DNA of 64,000 nt, from contig NZ_AP029018.1 in assembly GCF_037076525.1 (NCBI RefSeq), positions 186,001 through 250,000 of the forward strand. Direction: 5' to 3'. The stretch comes from Selenomonas sp. TAMA-11512. Lineage in GTDB: Bacteria; Bacillota; Negativicutes; Selenomonadales; Selenomonadaceae. The notes under the pieces are model-generated. The model was not told where the DNA came from. It did no database searches and was given only the letters and a program-made list of their open reading frames with translations. The stretch's first letter is position 1; every line of letters begins with the position of its first letter. The translations under genes were made by a program, and so were the position numbers. Shown piece by piece: positions 27,212 through 35,956 of the stretch.

Positions 27212-27258
27212 GAAAAATAAGAGGAACATATGATGCGGCGGAAAGCGGGCGGAAGCGA

Positions 27259-27879
27259 ATGCATATATATGGAGAGTACAAAAACGAGCTGGAGAAGACA
27301 CTCGATCATCTGATGGCGACAATCAAGGCGTTCCGGAAGGAGGAAAAGGCGCGGGGGAACTCCGTCTATGAGCATCTCAGTGCTCGTATCAAGGACGAGG
27401 AGAGCATGCGTGAAAAACTTCGACGAAAGGGGCTGCCCATGCGTCCGGAAGCGGCGCTCTTTGATGTCCGGGACGCCATCGGCATCCGCGTCATCTGTCA
27501 CTTTATCGATGATGTCTATCGGATGCGGGATATGCTGACAGAGAAAATGGGGCTGACGCTTGTCGAAGAGAAGGACTACATCAAGAATGTCAAGCCGAAC
27601 GGCTATCGGAGCCTGCACCTGATTTACGCGGTGCCGCGCGAGAAAAAGGAGGGAGAGCGGCTCGGCGAGGGTGAGGAGAATTTCTATGCGGAGGTGCAGA
27701 TCCGCACAATCGCGATGGATACGTGGGCGAGCCTTGAGCATGAGATGATGTATAAGCACATCGTGAAGAACAGAGAGCTCCTGACTACGGAACTTAAACG
27801 GTGCGCAGATGAGCTTGCCGCAGCCGAGCTCTCCATGCAGACGATACGGCGCCTGATCGCGTCATCAAGCGCGGACTAG
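27259..27879 (+). CDS. Small alarmone synthetase (RelQ/YjbM type)
   Basis: A 206-residue single-domain (p)ppGpp synthetase with the RelA/SpoT synthetase blocks: DVRDAIGIRVIC around residue 70, KPNGYRSLHL near 113 and EVQIRTIAMDTWASLEHEM near 147. It has no hydrolase or TGS/ACT regulatory domain and is the size of a small alarmone synthetase. Makes pppGpp or ppGpp from ATP and GTP/GDP in stress. The ribosome site (GGAAG) is weak. Confidence 0.9.
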   Translation: MHIYGEYKNELEKTLDHLMATIKAFRKEEKARGNSVYEHLSARIKDEESMREKLRRKGLPMRPEAALFDVRDAIGIRVICHFIDDVYRMRDMLTEKMGLTLVEEKDYIKNVKPNGYRSLHLIYAVPREKKEGERLGEGEENFYAEVQIRTIAMDTWASLEHEMMYKHIVKNRELLTTELKRCADELAAAELSMQTIRRLIASSSAD

Positions 27880-27890
27880 CCGGCGAGTCA

Positions 27891-27920
27891 CACCGCCCTC
27901 CGAGGGGGAGGCGGTTTTTT
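27891..27920 (+). terminator. Terminator after the alarmone synthetase gene
   Basis: ACCGCCCTCC pairs with GGGGAGGCGGT, followed by six T. Confidence 0.85.
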
Positions 27921-27957
27921 GTAAAACGAGAGTCTGCGGAGGAGAGGAATAAAGGAT

Positions 27958-28632
27958 ATGAAATTGTTGCTGGCAGAAGATGAGAAGGAGCTCAGCCGCG
28001 CGGTGGAGACCATCCTGACACATACAGGCTATGAAGTCGATGTCGCCTTCGACGGGGAGGAGGCACTCGCCCTTTTTTATGAAAGGGCATACGATGTGAT
28101 CATTTCGGATATCATGATGCCCAAACTCGACGGCATCGAGCTCTTGGAAAATATCCGCAGGCAGGGGGATGCGACGCCTGTCCTGCTCCTGACGGCGAAG
28201 GCGGAGATCGATGACCGCGTTGTGGGACTGGAAGCGGGTGCGGATGACTACCTGCCGAAGCCCTTCGCGATGAAGGAGCTTCTCGCCCGCGTGCAGGCGC
28301 TTGCACGGCGCGTACAGGGCTACAGCCAGCCGGAGCTCAAGTGCGGCAATGTCATATTGCAGATGGATGAGCTTCGTCTCACGGCGAGGAACGACGTGCA
28401 GCTCAGCCTGCAGGAAGCCGCGCTGATGCGTCTTTTGCTGCTCTCTTCGGAGCGTCCGATCAAAGGGCGCAGCATCGTCGAGAAGCTTTGGGCGGATGAG
28501 ACGGAAGAAGACAAGGTCGAACTGTACATCGCCTATCTTCGAGACAAGCTCGACTCCATCGGCGCCGACATCGTCATCGCTGAGGAGCGGGATGAGGACG
28601 GGACGGCGTTTCGTCTCGTCAAAGAGGAATAA
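27958..28632 (+). CDS. OmpR-family response regulator
   Basis: A 224-residue regulator. Receiver domain: acidic pocket E7-D8, phospho-acceptor D51 in IISDIMMPKLDG, and the KPF lysine near 101. A winged-helix DNA-binding domain fills about 125-224. Its stop is 3 bases before the start of the kinase gene, so the two form a pair. The signal and target genes are unknown. Confidence 0.9.
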   Translation: MKLLLAEDEKELSRAVETILTHTGYEVDVAFDGEEALALFYERAYDVIISDIMMPKLDGIELLENIRRQGDATPVLLLTAKAEIDDRVVGLEAGADDYLPKPFAMKELLARVQALARRVQGYSQPELKCGNVILQMDELRLTARNDVQLSLQEAALMRLLLLSSERPIKGRSIVEKLWADETEEDKVELYIAYLRDKLDSIGADIVIAEERDEDGTAFRLVKEE

Positions 28633-28635
28633 TGT

Positions 28636-29922
28636 ATGGAGATGCTCAAAAAACTGCACGCAAAAGTCTTCCTCGCGGGCACGGCGGCGCTCATTCTTGC
28701 CGTTGCCGTTGTGCTCGGTGTGCTGAACCTCATCGTCTACAACGATATGCTGGAACAAATCTATCGGGAAGCCGGCTACATCGCTTACTACGGCGGCAAG
28801 CTTCCGGAGGAAAACGAGGAAGAGGAGGCGAGCGCGCACGCGCAGGGAATAGATTATCCGCCGGAGTACCATGAGCGGATGCGGTTTTTTCTCGCCTACA
28901 CAGATGCGTCGGGGCGGCTTACCAATATGAATCTGTCGCGCATTGCCTCCATTACGCCGGAGGCCGCGGCGGAGATGTCCGAGCGCATTCTGGCGAGCGG
29001 AGAGACACGGGGACGCGGTGCCTACGCGAAGAATCGAGGTTATTACGCCTATCGGCTTTCGCCTCTCGCCGACGGAGGACAGCTCCTCGTCGTCATGGAC
29101 TGCACGCGCGAGTGGCAGATCATGCGGGAATTCATGTACTTTTCTCTGATTGTCGGCGCCGTGGCGATCGCTCTCTACATACTGCTCTTTGCCTTTTTCT
29201 CGAAGCGCATCATGGCTCCCTTTCAGCGCAATATGAAGAGTCAGCGGCAGTTCATTACAAACGCGGGGCATGAGCTTCGCACGCCGATTGCCATCATTTC
29301 GGCAAACAGCGAGGTGCTCGAGATGATGAACGGCAAAAACGAGTGGACGACGACGATTCTCCGCCAGACGAAAAGGCTCTCCGACCTCGTGGACGGGCTT
29401 CTGTCCATTGCCAAGATCGAAGAGCGCTCCGATGAGTTCAGGATTGTCGATGTGGACGGCAGCAAGCTGGTCAATGACGCCGCGGCCTCCTTCAGGGAGA
29501 TTGCCAAAGAGGGGGCGAAGAGCCTCACCGCGGCGGTGGAGGAAGGGCTGATTGTCAAAGCGGACGAGCGGCTTTTCTACACACTCGTCAATATTCTCGT
29601 CGACAATGCCATCAAATACTGCGATGACGGAGGAATGGTACACGTCGTATTCGAGCGGAAGGCAAAGAGTGTTCAGCTCCTCGTGTCAAACGACTACAAA
29701 GACGGTGCCGGCGTTGACTACACGAGGTTTTTCGACCGCTTCTATCGGGAGGATGCTTCGCACAGCAGCGAGAAGAAGGGCTTCGGCATCGGACTGTCGA
29801 TGGCGTCCGAGATTGTCGGCTATTGCGGAGGCTCCATCGATGTCCGGTACGAGGAGTCGCGCATTGCATTCGCTGTCCGCCTCAAAGCCGGAGAGGCAAG
29901 CGTATCGAACAGGCAGATGTGA
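28636..29922 (+). CDS. Sensor histidine kinase
   Basis: A 428-residue membrane kinase. One helix near the N-terminus (about 11-34), an extracytoplasmic sensor region rich in glutamate (about 35-165), a second helix (about 168-192), then the H box AGHELRTPIAII near residue 212 and an ATPase domain with NILVDNAIKYC and GFGIGLSMA. No HAMP domain is obvious between helix 2 and the H box. AAAGAGGA precedes ATG 28636. Partner of the OmpR-type regulator just upstream. Confidence 0.9.
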   Translation: MEMLKKLHAKVFLAGTAALILAVAVVLGVLNLIVYNDMLEQIYREAGYIAYYGGKLPEENEEEEASAHAQGIDYPPEYHERMRFFLAYTDASGRLTNMNLSRIASITPEAAAEMSERILASGETRGRGAYAKNRGYYAYRLSPLADGGQLLVVMDCTREWQIMREFMYFSLIVGAVAIALYILLFAFFSKRIMAPFQRNMKSQRQFITNAGHELRTPIAIISANSEVLEMMNGKNEWTTTILRQTKRLSDLVDGLLSIAKIEERSDEFRIVDVDGSKLVNDAAASFREIAKEGAKSLTAAVEEGLIVKADERLFYTLVNILVDNAIKYCDDGGMVHVVFERKAKSVQLLVSNDYKDGAGVDYTRFFDRFYREDASHSSEKKGFGIGLSMASEIVGYCGGSIDVRYEESRIAFAVRLKAGEASVSNRQM

Positions 29923-30010
29923 TACGGCACGCCCGGTTGGCGCTTGCCGTGCGGTTTTCGGAAGTGACGGAAGGGCATACGTGAGAAGAGCCGTGCAAAG
30001 GAGGATATCC

Positions 30011-30423
30011 ATGTTTATCGAAGATGCCGGCCGCATGCAGCCGCCTGCTCATACAAAGGAGAAGGCGGGCGCAAACACAAATACAAAGGAGCATAGCAAA
30101 GCGTCGGCGGTGAAAGCAGATGCGAACGGCGACACATTCGACGCCCTCTTTGAGAATTTCCGCAAAGAACAGGAAGCGTTTGACAGCCTCCTGAACGAGG
30201 TCGATATGGCACGATATAAGCTGGCTCTGGCGGATCACTTTTGGTCCGGGAAAAACAATGCGATGAAGCATCTCGAGAGCTGTATGAGACGTATGCAGAA
30301 GCGGCAGGCGCAGGAGAGGCTGACAACTTTGCTCTTGCATTGGAGTCATCTCCATATGTTACGATGAAGGACAGCGCAGAAGAGTTATGGAGGAAGCACG
30401 ATGACGATATCGGATATCAGTGA
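30011..30423 (+). pseudogene. Hypothetical gene with an apparent frameshift
   Basis: From ATG 30011 (AAAGGAGGA upstream) the frame reads natural sequence to about residue 78 (KLALADHFWSG), then becomes unnatural (ESCMRRMQKRQAQ) and stops at 30367. From about 30250 the -1 frame gives coherent sequence (DEASRELYETYAEAAGAGE and VTMKDSAEELWRKHDDDIG) to a stop at 30423, overlapping the next start at 30401. A single-base change near the GGGAAAAAC run (about 30247-30256), or a programmed -1 shift there, would join them into about 137 residues. The family is not recognised. Confidence 0.5.
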
Positions 30424-30718
30424 GAAGTACGGGCTCACGAAAGATACGCTTCGCTACTATGAAAAAGAGGGAATCATCCCGCTCGTACCGAGGGATGAAA
30501 ACGGTTTTCGCGTATACGATGAAGAGGCGGAGGGCTGGGTGGAGTTCGCTGTCTGTATGCGGGATGCGGGGGTGTCGATTGCGTCCCTTGCCCGCTATGT
30601 GCGGCTCTCACAGGAAGGAGATGCGACCGTGGAGGAGCGCCGCAATATTCTCATCGAGGAGAGAATATTGCTCGAAGGCCGCATGAAGCGTCTCGACTAT
30701 AATACTAATCTCAATTAA
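30401..30718 (+). pseudogene. MerR-family regulator disrupted near its 3' end by an insertion element
   Basis: The N-terminal MTISDISEKYGLTKDTLRYY and EKEGIIPLVPRDENGFRVY are a clear MerR helix-turn-helix and wing. The frame reads into the insertion element at 30702 and stops at 30718 with a foreign tail. Beyond the element, 31833-31870 continues the gene (KIENYDRLLGKM, stop at 31868-31870). Joining the halves at a TA restores about 113 residues. Only the final 13 residues of the dimerisation helix are replaced, so some function may remain. Confidence 0.8.
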
Positions 30719-31830
30719 AAATATTACATATCCATTCTCTAGATGTTATACTACATACAGTATTTCTGGTAAGCTTTTGGATTGTTGCGCATAGACGGTC
30801 GATGACTGCATCCAGTGTCTGAAAGACTTCGTTGCAAAACCCCTGCGTTCTTAATTCACGCCAAATCTGCTCGATTGGATTCATTTCCGGCGTGTATGGG
30901 GGAATATAGGTGATTGTCACATTGCTTGGTATTTGCAGTGCGTTCGATTTATGCCACGCCGCTCCATCGCAAACAAGTACAATGTGGTCATCTTTATATT
31001 CCTCAGAAAGTTCTTTTAAGAAGACATTCATGCACGCTGTATTGCAGTATGGCATGACAAGAAAGAAGTTTTCTCCTGTCAACGGTTCTACCGCACCGTA
31101 AGCGTAGCGGTATTCCCGTATATGATGACATGGTACTTGCGGACGAATCCCTTTAGCACACCAGCAATGTTTCGGTTTGTTGATGCGTCCAAAGCCGGCT
31201 TCGTCTTGAAACAGGAGGCGGATCCTTTTTCTTGGATATTGTATACAAAGCCCGTCTACGACTCCCTTAATTTTTTTGAGGCCTCGATCGCCTCTTCGTT
31301 TGCTTTTTTCGAGTGCTTGGAGCGCGGCATTATCTTACGCCAGCCATGTCTTTTGAGTAACATATAGATATAGCCGCGTCCCGTATCTCTGCCCAGCTTT
31401 TCGTCAAAGGTTGCCTTAATGTCTTTTACAACAACCACTTGACCTGCCTCCGCCTTCTTACGAAAACGTTCCAATATTTCCAGTTCTTCGGCTTCCGTCA
31501 TGTTGCGATTGTTTCCCTTGTATTTATTCTCGAGAAAGGAGGCAAGGCCGTTTTTCTTGTATTCGCTCACCAGTTGGCTGACTCTCACTCGGCCAAGGCC
31601 AAGCCTATTTGCTGCTTCTATGTTACTCAAGCCTTCATAGCGAAGCATGAGTGCTCTTAATTTCCGTGATGTTTTCTTGTCCTGTGTTGCCTTCTCCGCC
31701 GCTACGATCTTTTCATATTCTTCCGGTTCTATGGTGAATTTGCGCATATGAGTTCTCCTATTCATTTTGATTACGCTTTTAGCATTATACCACAATAGAA
31801 CAGACGAATCAATTTAGCTTGAGATTAGTA
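30702..31830 (-). mobile_element. IS630-family insertion element inserted in a merR gene
   Basis: About 1.13 kb. Its ends carry the inverted repeat TACTAATCTCAA / TTGAGATTAGTA, and it is flanked by TA on both sides (30700-30701 and 31831-31832), the target preferred by IS630/Tc1-type elements. It encodes one transposase in two frames on the minus strand. The restored target reads straight through the merR gene, so the insertion is recent. Confidence 0.88.
30711..31747 (-). CDS. IS630-family transposase, two frames joined by -1 frameshift
   Basis: The first frame starts at ATG 31747 (AGGAGA upstream): MRKFTIEPEEYEKIVAAEK, with a helix-turn-helix (LSNIEAANRLGLGRVRVSQL), and ends at 31256. The second frame carries the catalytic domain: LLFQDEAGFGR (first Asp), then VLVCDGAAWHKS, and PPYTPEMNPIEQIWRELR (last acidic residue), ending at 30711. 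A perfect slippery heptamer, A-AAA-AAA in the zero frame (31277-31271), precedes the zero-frame stop by a few codons, as expected for programmed -1 frameshifting in this family. Confidence 0.88.
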
Positions 31831-31918
31831 TAAGATTGAGAACTATGACAGACTGCTGGGGAAGATGTAGAGGCATCGGCGAATGCGCTCCGATGGGAGT
31901 TCATGTTCCGAGAACGCG

Positions 31919-31968
31919 AAAGCGCCATCCGGACCGACCGTGAAGACGGAGCCGGATGGCGCTTTGCT
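31919..31968. terminator. Bidirectional terminator
   Basis: AAAGCGCCATCCGG (31919-31932) and CCGGATGGCGCTTT (31952-31965) form a 14-bp stem between the merR remnant and the convergent PilZ gene. Confidence 0.8.
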
Positions 31969-31988
31969 GTATAAGAAGAACAATGGCT

Positions 31989-32669
31989 CTATACACCGAG
32001 GCCTCTTTGCAGGAATTCCCGCTGGAGCTTGAACAGAGCCTTGATGAGTTTATCCTCCTGACCGCGCGCGAGATGCTCATCGAGCGTGCAGCCGATGCGG
32101 TAGACGGTGCGGGTCGCCGTGGCGAATTCCTTGCACCGCTGTACGGTGGCAATGGCGCGCAGTGTGCCGACGAGCGGGAGATCATCGACCTCGACGGTGA
32201 CCTTCGTGCCTTTGTCGACTTCTCCTTCGGAGACGAAGCAGATGCCGGAGCCGCTGAGATCGACGAGATTGGTCTCCTTGGGGTTTTTCCAGTTGCCGTA
32301 GCCGCTCTGATACTTGACGCGCATGGGAAGAGGCATGGGAATGCGCACGTGATGGCGAGCCTGCTGCCGCGTGACGTACATCGGCATTTCGACGTACCAT
32401 ACCTTTATCGGGAGCGGTGTCGAGGCGATGAAGGATGTCTCAAAGCGATAGGTACATCGGGGCTCGGTGACGGCAGCGAGGAATACCGTACCCGCGTCGG
32501 GACTGCTGACATAGAGCTCGTCGGGCATCCGCATGTAGATGACGAGGCGCTCGCCAATCTCATCGATAAATCCCGTAAAGGTTTTGCCCTCTTCATTCGT
32601 GAGGACGATGGGCTGGTCGATCTTCAATATGTCGCAGGCATTTGCTCTTGCCGAGGTTTCTTCTGCCAT
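31989..32669 (-). CDS. YcgR-like PilZ domain protein, c-di-GMP receptor
   Basis: A 226-residue protein with an N-terminal YcgR-like barrel (about 15-100) and a C-terminal PilZ domain. The c-di-GMP motif is complete: RHHVR (arginine pair) after QQA at about 105 and VDLSGSGICF (DxSxxG) about 35 residues later. Proteins of this architecture brake flagella or control adhesion on binding c-di-GMP. The two chemoreceptors in the window are consistent with a motile cell. Confidence 0.88.
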   Translation of the reverse strand: MAEETSARANACDILKIDQPIVLTNEEGKTFTGFIDEIGERLVIYMRMPDELYVSSPDAGTVFLAAVTEPRCTYRFETSFIASTPLPIKVWYVEMPMYVTRQQARHHVRIPMPLPMRVKYQSGYGNWKNPKETNLVDLSGSGICFVSEGEVDKGTKVTVEVDDLPLVGTLRAIATVQRCKEFATATRTVYRIGCTLDEHLARGQEDKLIKALFKLQREFLQRGLGV

Positions 32670-32734
32670 GGGAGACCCTTCTTTCGTTCAGATTACAGCG
32701 TATTCAATGTCGTGTTACTATGGGTATCGTCATT

Positions 32735-34156
32735 TCAGCCGTTCTTATAAAGGTCGCATGCATCTGCCGGCGATCCGTCGGCGAGGTAACAGCGAATCGT
32801 GAGGCGCTCCCGCGCCGCTTCCAGGGTCAGATAATTGCCGCGCTCCGGTTGAGGCAGGCGCGCGATCTCCAGGCGGTCATTGAAGGGGACGTCGTAGTAG
32901 CAGTTTCCGCAGTTGCCCGTGTCGATGTAATAAGGGCCGGTCTCATCGCGGGCAAAGTCCTTGAGGTGCCCGAGACGGCGATAGGAGTGCTGGTGGGCGG
33001 TGAATACGAGATCGATGCGCAGGCGGTCGAAATGGGGCATGAAAAGACGGCCTGTCGGGGAGATGTCGCCCGTTTCGGTATCATGGACATCGGGATAATC
33101 GTATTCGACGATATCCTTGTGCATGAGCACGATGTTCCACGGGGCGGTGCTTTGCGCGATGTCGTCCTCGAGCCAGGCGAGCTGGGTCTCGGTGAGTGAG
33201 GGGACGAGACCCGTCGCCTCGAGCTCTTCCTGCTGCGTATTCAGAAGGATGAAATGGCAGCAGCCGCAGTCAAAGGAGGAAAAATAGCCTTCGAGTGACG
33301 TGCCGTTTGCAGGCAGGGGGAAATAAGCGAGATGGGCATGCGGGACGCGCATCTGCCAGCGGAGGGCATACGTCTCGTGGTTGCCCATGAGGACCGCGGC
33401 GGGAAGGTCGGCGATCAGGGGGGATACGGCTTCGTTCCACCCGCGCCAATGGGAGGGAGACTCTCCGTTATCCACCTGATCTCCCATGAAGATGGCGAGA
33501 CTTGCCTCGGGGTGATTCTTCCGAGCAAGCGATGTGATGTCATGAACGACGGTATAGTCTCCGTCGCATTGGGAATCGGGAAAGATAAGGGCGGTGAACG
33601 CGCCGGTATGTGCCGTATCGCCTTCCACGGCAGAGAGAACTGCCGAACCCGCGGACGCGGACAGGTCGGATGGCGGCGCACCTGAAAGAGCGGAGGCAGA
33701 GGATGTGTGGGCGACGGGACGAATCTCGTGCCAATCACTCCACGCATTTACACCGCTGCGGATCCGATATCGATAGCTCGCGTCCCTTTCTAGATCCGTG
33801 AGGAGGACTTCGTAGAGTCGGTTCGTCTCGCCGCCGTCCGAGAGCGTGCGCCGTCCTGCAGGATGGAGCGAGCCTTTGACGTGACCCGCCTCTATGAGCT
33901 CAACGTCCATCGGCGTGTCCATATCGCTTTGCCAGGCGATATAGCGAGAGACGGCGGGATCTTTTGTTACAAGCTGACGCAGGAAGCGAACGGGCGCAGC
34001 CGCTTCGCCGCGGGATGTCATGGAAGCGAGAAGCGGGTGCGGCAGCAGTTTCTTAACGGGCGGCACACAGGCGGCGAGCGGCAGCAGAGTGATGCCGATG
34101 AGGCTGTGGAAAAGCCGTCGCAAAAAGCGGCGTCGGGTGAGAAGTTTTGGAATCAT
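32735..34156 (-). CDS. Tat-exported lipoprotein metallophosphoesterase
   Basis: A 473-residue paralogue of the phosphoesterase at 24828-26129. The N-terminus has a twin-arginine motif (TRRRFLRRLF, residues 7-16) and then a lipobox LLPLAAC with C30, so it should be a Tat-exported lipoprotein. The purple-acid-phosphatase-like N-terminal domain has an insert rich in Ser, Ala and Gly at about 150-175. Metal-binding blocks are FPDSQCDGD, MGDQVDNGES, MGNHETYA and TAHQHSYRR. The ribosome site is weak. Confidence 0.87.
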   Translation of the reverse strand: MIPKLLTRRRFLRRLFHSLIGITLLPLAACVPPVKKLLPHPLLASMTSRGEAAAPVRFLRQLVTKDPAVSRYIAWQSDMDTPMDVELIEAGHVKGSLHPAGRRTLSDGGETNRLYEVLLTDLERDASYRYRIRSGVNAWSDWHEIRPVAHTSSASALSGAPPSDLSASAGSAVLSAVEGDTAHTGAFTALIFPDSQCDGDYTVVHDITSLARKNHPEASLAIFMGDQVDNGESPSHWRGWNEAVSPLIADLPAAVLMGNHETYALRWQMRVPHAHLAYFPLPANGTSLEGYFSSFDCGCCHFILLNTQQEELEATGLVPSLTETQLAWLEDDIAQSTAPWNIVLMHKDIVEYDYPDVHDTETGDISPTGRLFMPHFDRLRIDLVFTAHQHSYRRLGHLKDFARDETGPYYIDTGNCGNCYYDVPFNDRLEIARLPQPERGNYLTLEAARERLTIRCYLADGSPADACDLYKNG

Positions 34157-34267
34157 GATGTGTCGACCAACCCTTTTCTATGGAGATGATGAATTCTTTC
34201 CAGGGGAAGACGGACGATCGCGATGTGGGGAGAAAGGCACATTTCAGGTGCTCAAAGCGCATTCTTA

Positions 34268-34276
34268 TGCTATAAT
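34268..34276 (+). promoter_or_regulatory. Extended -10 promoter
   Basis: TGCTATAAT (TG-C-TATAAT) lies 117 bases upstream of the next gene. Confidence 0.5.
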
Positions 34277-34392
34277 GAACTGCACGCGCATTCGTCTGTG
34301 TACGGGACGTGTGCCGCGCCTCCGTGAAATCCGTCTGCCGGGTGTCTTGAAGGCGCATCATAAAAGAAGTTTGCCATAAGGAGATTACATAT

Positions 34393-34995
34393 ATGACGAC
34401 AGAAAATACCATGCGGGCGATTGCCCTCCGCCCCGGGAAAAAGCCGGAAATCATTGAGCTGCCTGTCGAGGATCCGTATCATGAGGACGCCATTCGGGAT
34501 GTTCTCGGCGGCAACTATGGCGCGATCGAGCTCTTCGCGCTGAGCGGAGAGATCTCGCTCTACCTCCTCGTCAACGATCTCGCGGCGACGCTCGGCCTGC
34601 CGCCGAATCGCCGCTTCCCATCACCGGATGATGCGACGATCATTTACGGCGCGGCGATGTTCATCGGCGCGTTTAACGGCGGGAATGAAGAAAAGCAGGG
34701 CACGATTACCCTGCCTCAGGAACTGTTGGAGGAACTCGTTCGTCAGATAGATGAGTCATTTATACCTTGCCGGGGCGATGAGCGTCCGGAGCCGCATGAG
34801 ACGATTTACTACGAGGACGATGATCAGGAAAAGGCGTATCGTTGGATCGAGATCGATCGGCCCGACGTGCTGGAGAGCCCGATTGCGGCGGGGCGAGTGA
34901 CGTTTTATGGGAAAGAGGAAAAGCATATCATGGAGGCGGAGGGAAGATTTTTCCGCAAGACGCCGGTCTATCTGCCGGGCGGAAGTCTGGATTGA
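34393..34995 (+). CDS. DUF3846-like domain protein
   Basis: A 200-residue acidic protein. Residues about 7-95 (RAIALRPGKKPEIIEL, then YGAIELFALSGEISLYLLVN and GLPPNR) match the pattern of DUF3846 proteins, which are found in phages and Firmicutes and have no known function. The C-terminal half is not recognised. AAGGAG lies about 10 bases before the ATG. Not part of an obvious operon. Confidence 0.7.
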   Translation: MTTENTMRAIALRPGKKPEIIELPVEDPYHEDAIRDVLGGNYGAIELFALSGEISLYLLVNDLAATLGLPPNRRFPSPDDATIIYGAAMFIGAFNGGNEEKQGTITLPQELLEELVRQIDESFIPCRGDERPEPHETIYYEDDDQEKAYRWIEIDRPDVLESPIAAGRVTFYGKEEKHIMEAEGRFFRKTPVYLPGGSLD

Positions 34996-35021
34996 CACAG
35001 ACAGCGAGCGCGGAAAGGTCG

Positions 35022-35477
35022 CTACTTTATCATGGCGACAAGCCGCAGGACAAAATACGTGACTCCGCCTGCGATGAGCGGGCCGACCGCCACGCCGCGG
35101 AAGAAGAATACTCCCACCATCGTGCCGATGATGAGCGCCGGCACGACACGCGGGTCTTCCCTCAGGAGCGTGACGCCTGAGCCGCCCGCCATGGCGGCGA
35201 GAACGCCGGCGATGATGGCGATGATGCCGATGGGAGAGCGAAACGACTCGATCATAGTTTGAATCGTGATCTCCCCGGTAGCAAGCGGGACGAGGATGGC
35301 GACTGTTAGGAGGATGATGCCCCAGTCGAGACCGTCTGTTCCCAGTACATGGAGGACGCTTGTCAGACCGAGGATTTTCAGGACGAGAACGATGATGGCG
35401 GCATAGGCGACGGACGTATTGTGTCCGATGACGGATAAGAGAAGCACGACGCCGATAGCGAGATATTCTGTGAGCAT
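35022..35477 (-). CDS. DUF441 family membrane protein (YeaL-like)
   Basis: A 151-residue protein with four to five hydrophobic helices, matching DUF441 proteins by length and the blocks GIILLTVAILVPLATGEI and GVTYFVLRLVAMIK. Function unknown. The ATG at 35477 (MLTEYLAIGVVLLL) follows AAAGAGG; an in-frame start at 35504 lacks a ribosome site. Confidence 0.82.
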   Translation of the reverse strand: MLTEYLAIGVVLLLSVIGHNTSVAYAAIIVLVLKILGLTSVLHVLGTDGLDWGIILLTVAILVPLATGEITIQTMIESFRSPIGIIAIIAGVLAAMAGGSGVTLLREDPRVVPALIIGTMVGVFFFRGVAVGPLIAGGVTYFVLRLVAMIK

Positions 35478-35545
35478 AGTTTCGCCTCTTTCAAAAAAAT
35501 TCACTTTTTATTATAACAAGTAGAGACAAAAGGGGCAAGATTGCT

Positions 35546-35551
35546 TATAAT
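35546..35551 (+). promoter_or_regulatory. -10 box upstream of the small conserved gene
   Basis: A perfect TATAAT, 45 bases before the start. The -35 region is not convincing. Confidence 0.4.
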
Positions 35552-35595
35552 ATAACGGAACTATATTTTCACAAACAGCAAGGAGATATGGATAC

Positions 35596-35910
35596 ATGGC
35601 AAATTTTCGCGTGGCAATACAATACGAAGATAAGCTGGGATACCTCGAATACGATGAGGACACGAAAGCGATAGGGATCGTCCTCGACGATGAGAAGGCA
35701 AAGGCGGCAGCGAAAGAATTTCTGGCGCAGGAGCATGAAGTCATGCTCCCGTTTGACAGTCTCAAGGATTTTCGAAAGGTGAAGATTCTCGCGAAAGACA
35801 GTCTGAAGAGCTTCCAGACAGCGATCACTCGCCTGTGGGAAGCGACGGGCGTCCATGTGGATTGGAGCCGGCCGGTTGACTACGTCATTGAGCATCCGCG
35901 GTATGAGTAA
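35596..35910 (+). CDS. Conserved hypothetical cytoplasmic protein
   Basis: A 104-residue soluble protein starting MANFRVAIQYEDKLGYLEYD. AAGGAGAT precedes the ATG, it has its own promoter-like -10 box and a strong terminator, and base composition at third positions fits a real gene. The family is not recognised and no catalytic motif is seen. Confidence 0.75.
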   Translation: MANFRVAIQYEDKLGYLEYDEDTKAIGIVLDDEKAKAAAKEFLAQEHEVMLPFDSLKDFRKVKILAKDSLKSFQTAITRLWEATGVHVDWSRPVDYVIEHPRYE

Positions 35911-35920
35911 ACGGTAAAAT

Positions 35921-35956
35921 AGAAGAGAGCCTCTGCCGGCGCGGAGGCTCTCTTCT
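35921..35956. terminator. Bidirectional terminator
   Basis: AGAAGAGAGCCTC (35921-35933) pairs with GAGGCTCTCTTCT (35944-35956) between convergent genes. Confidence 0.8.
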
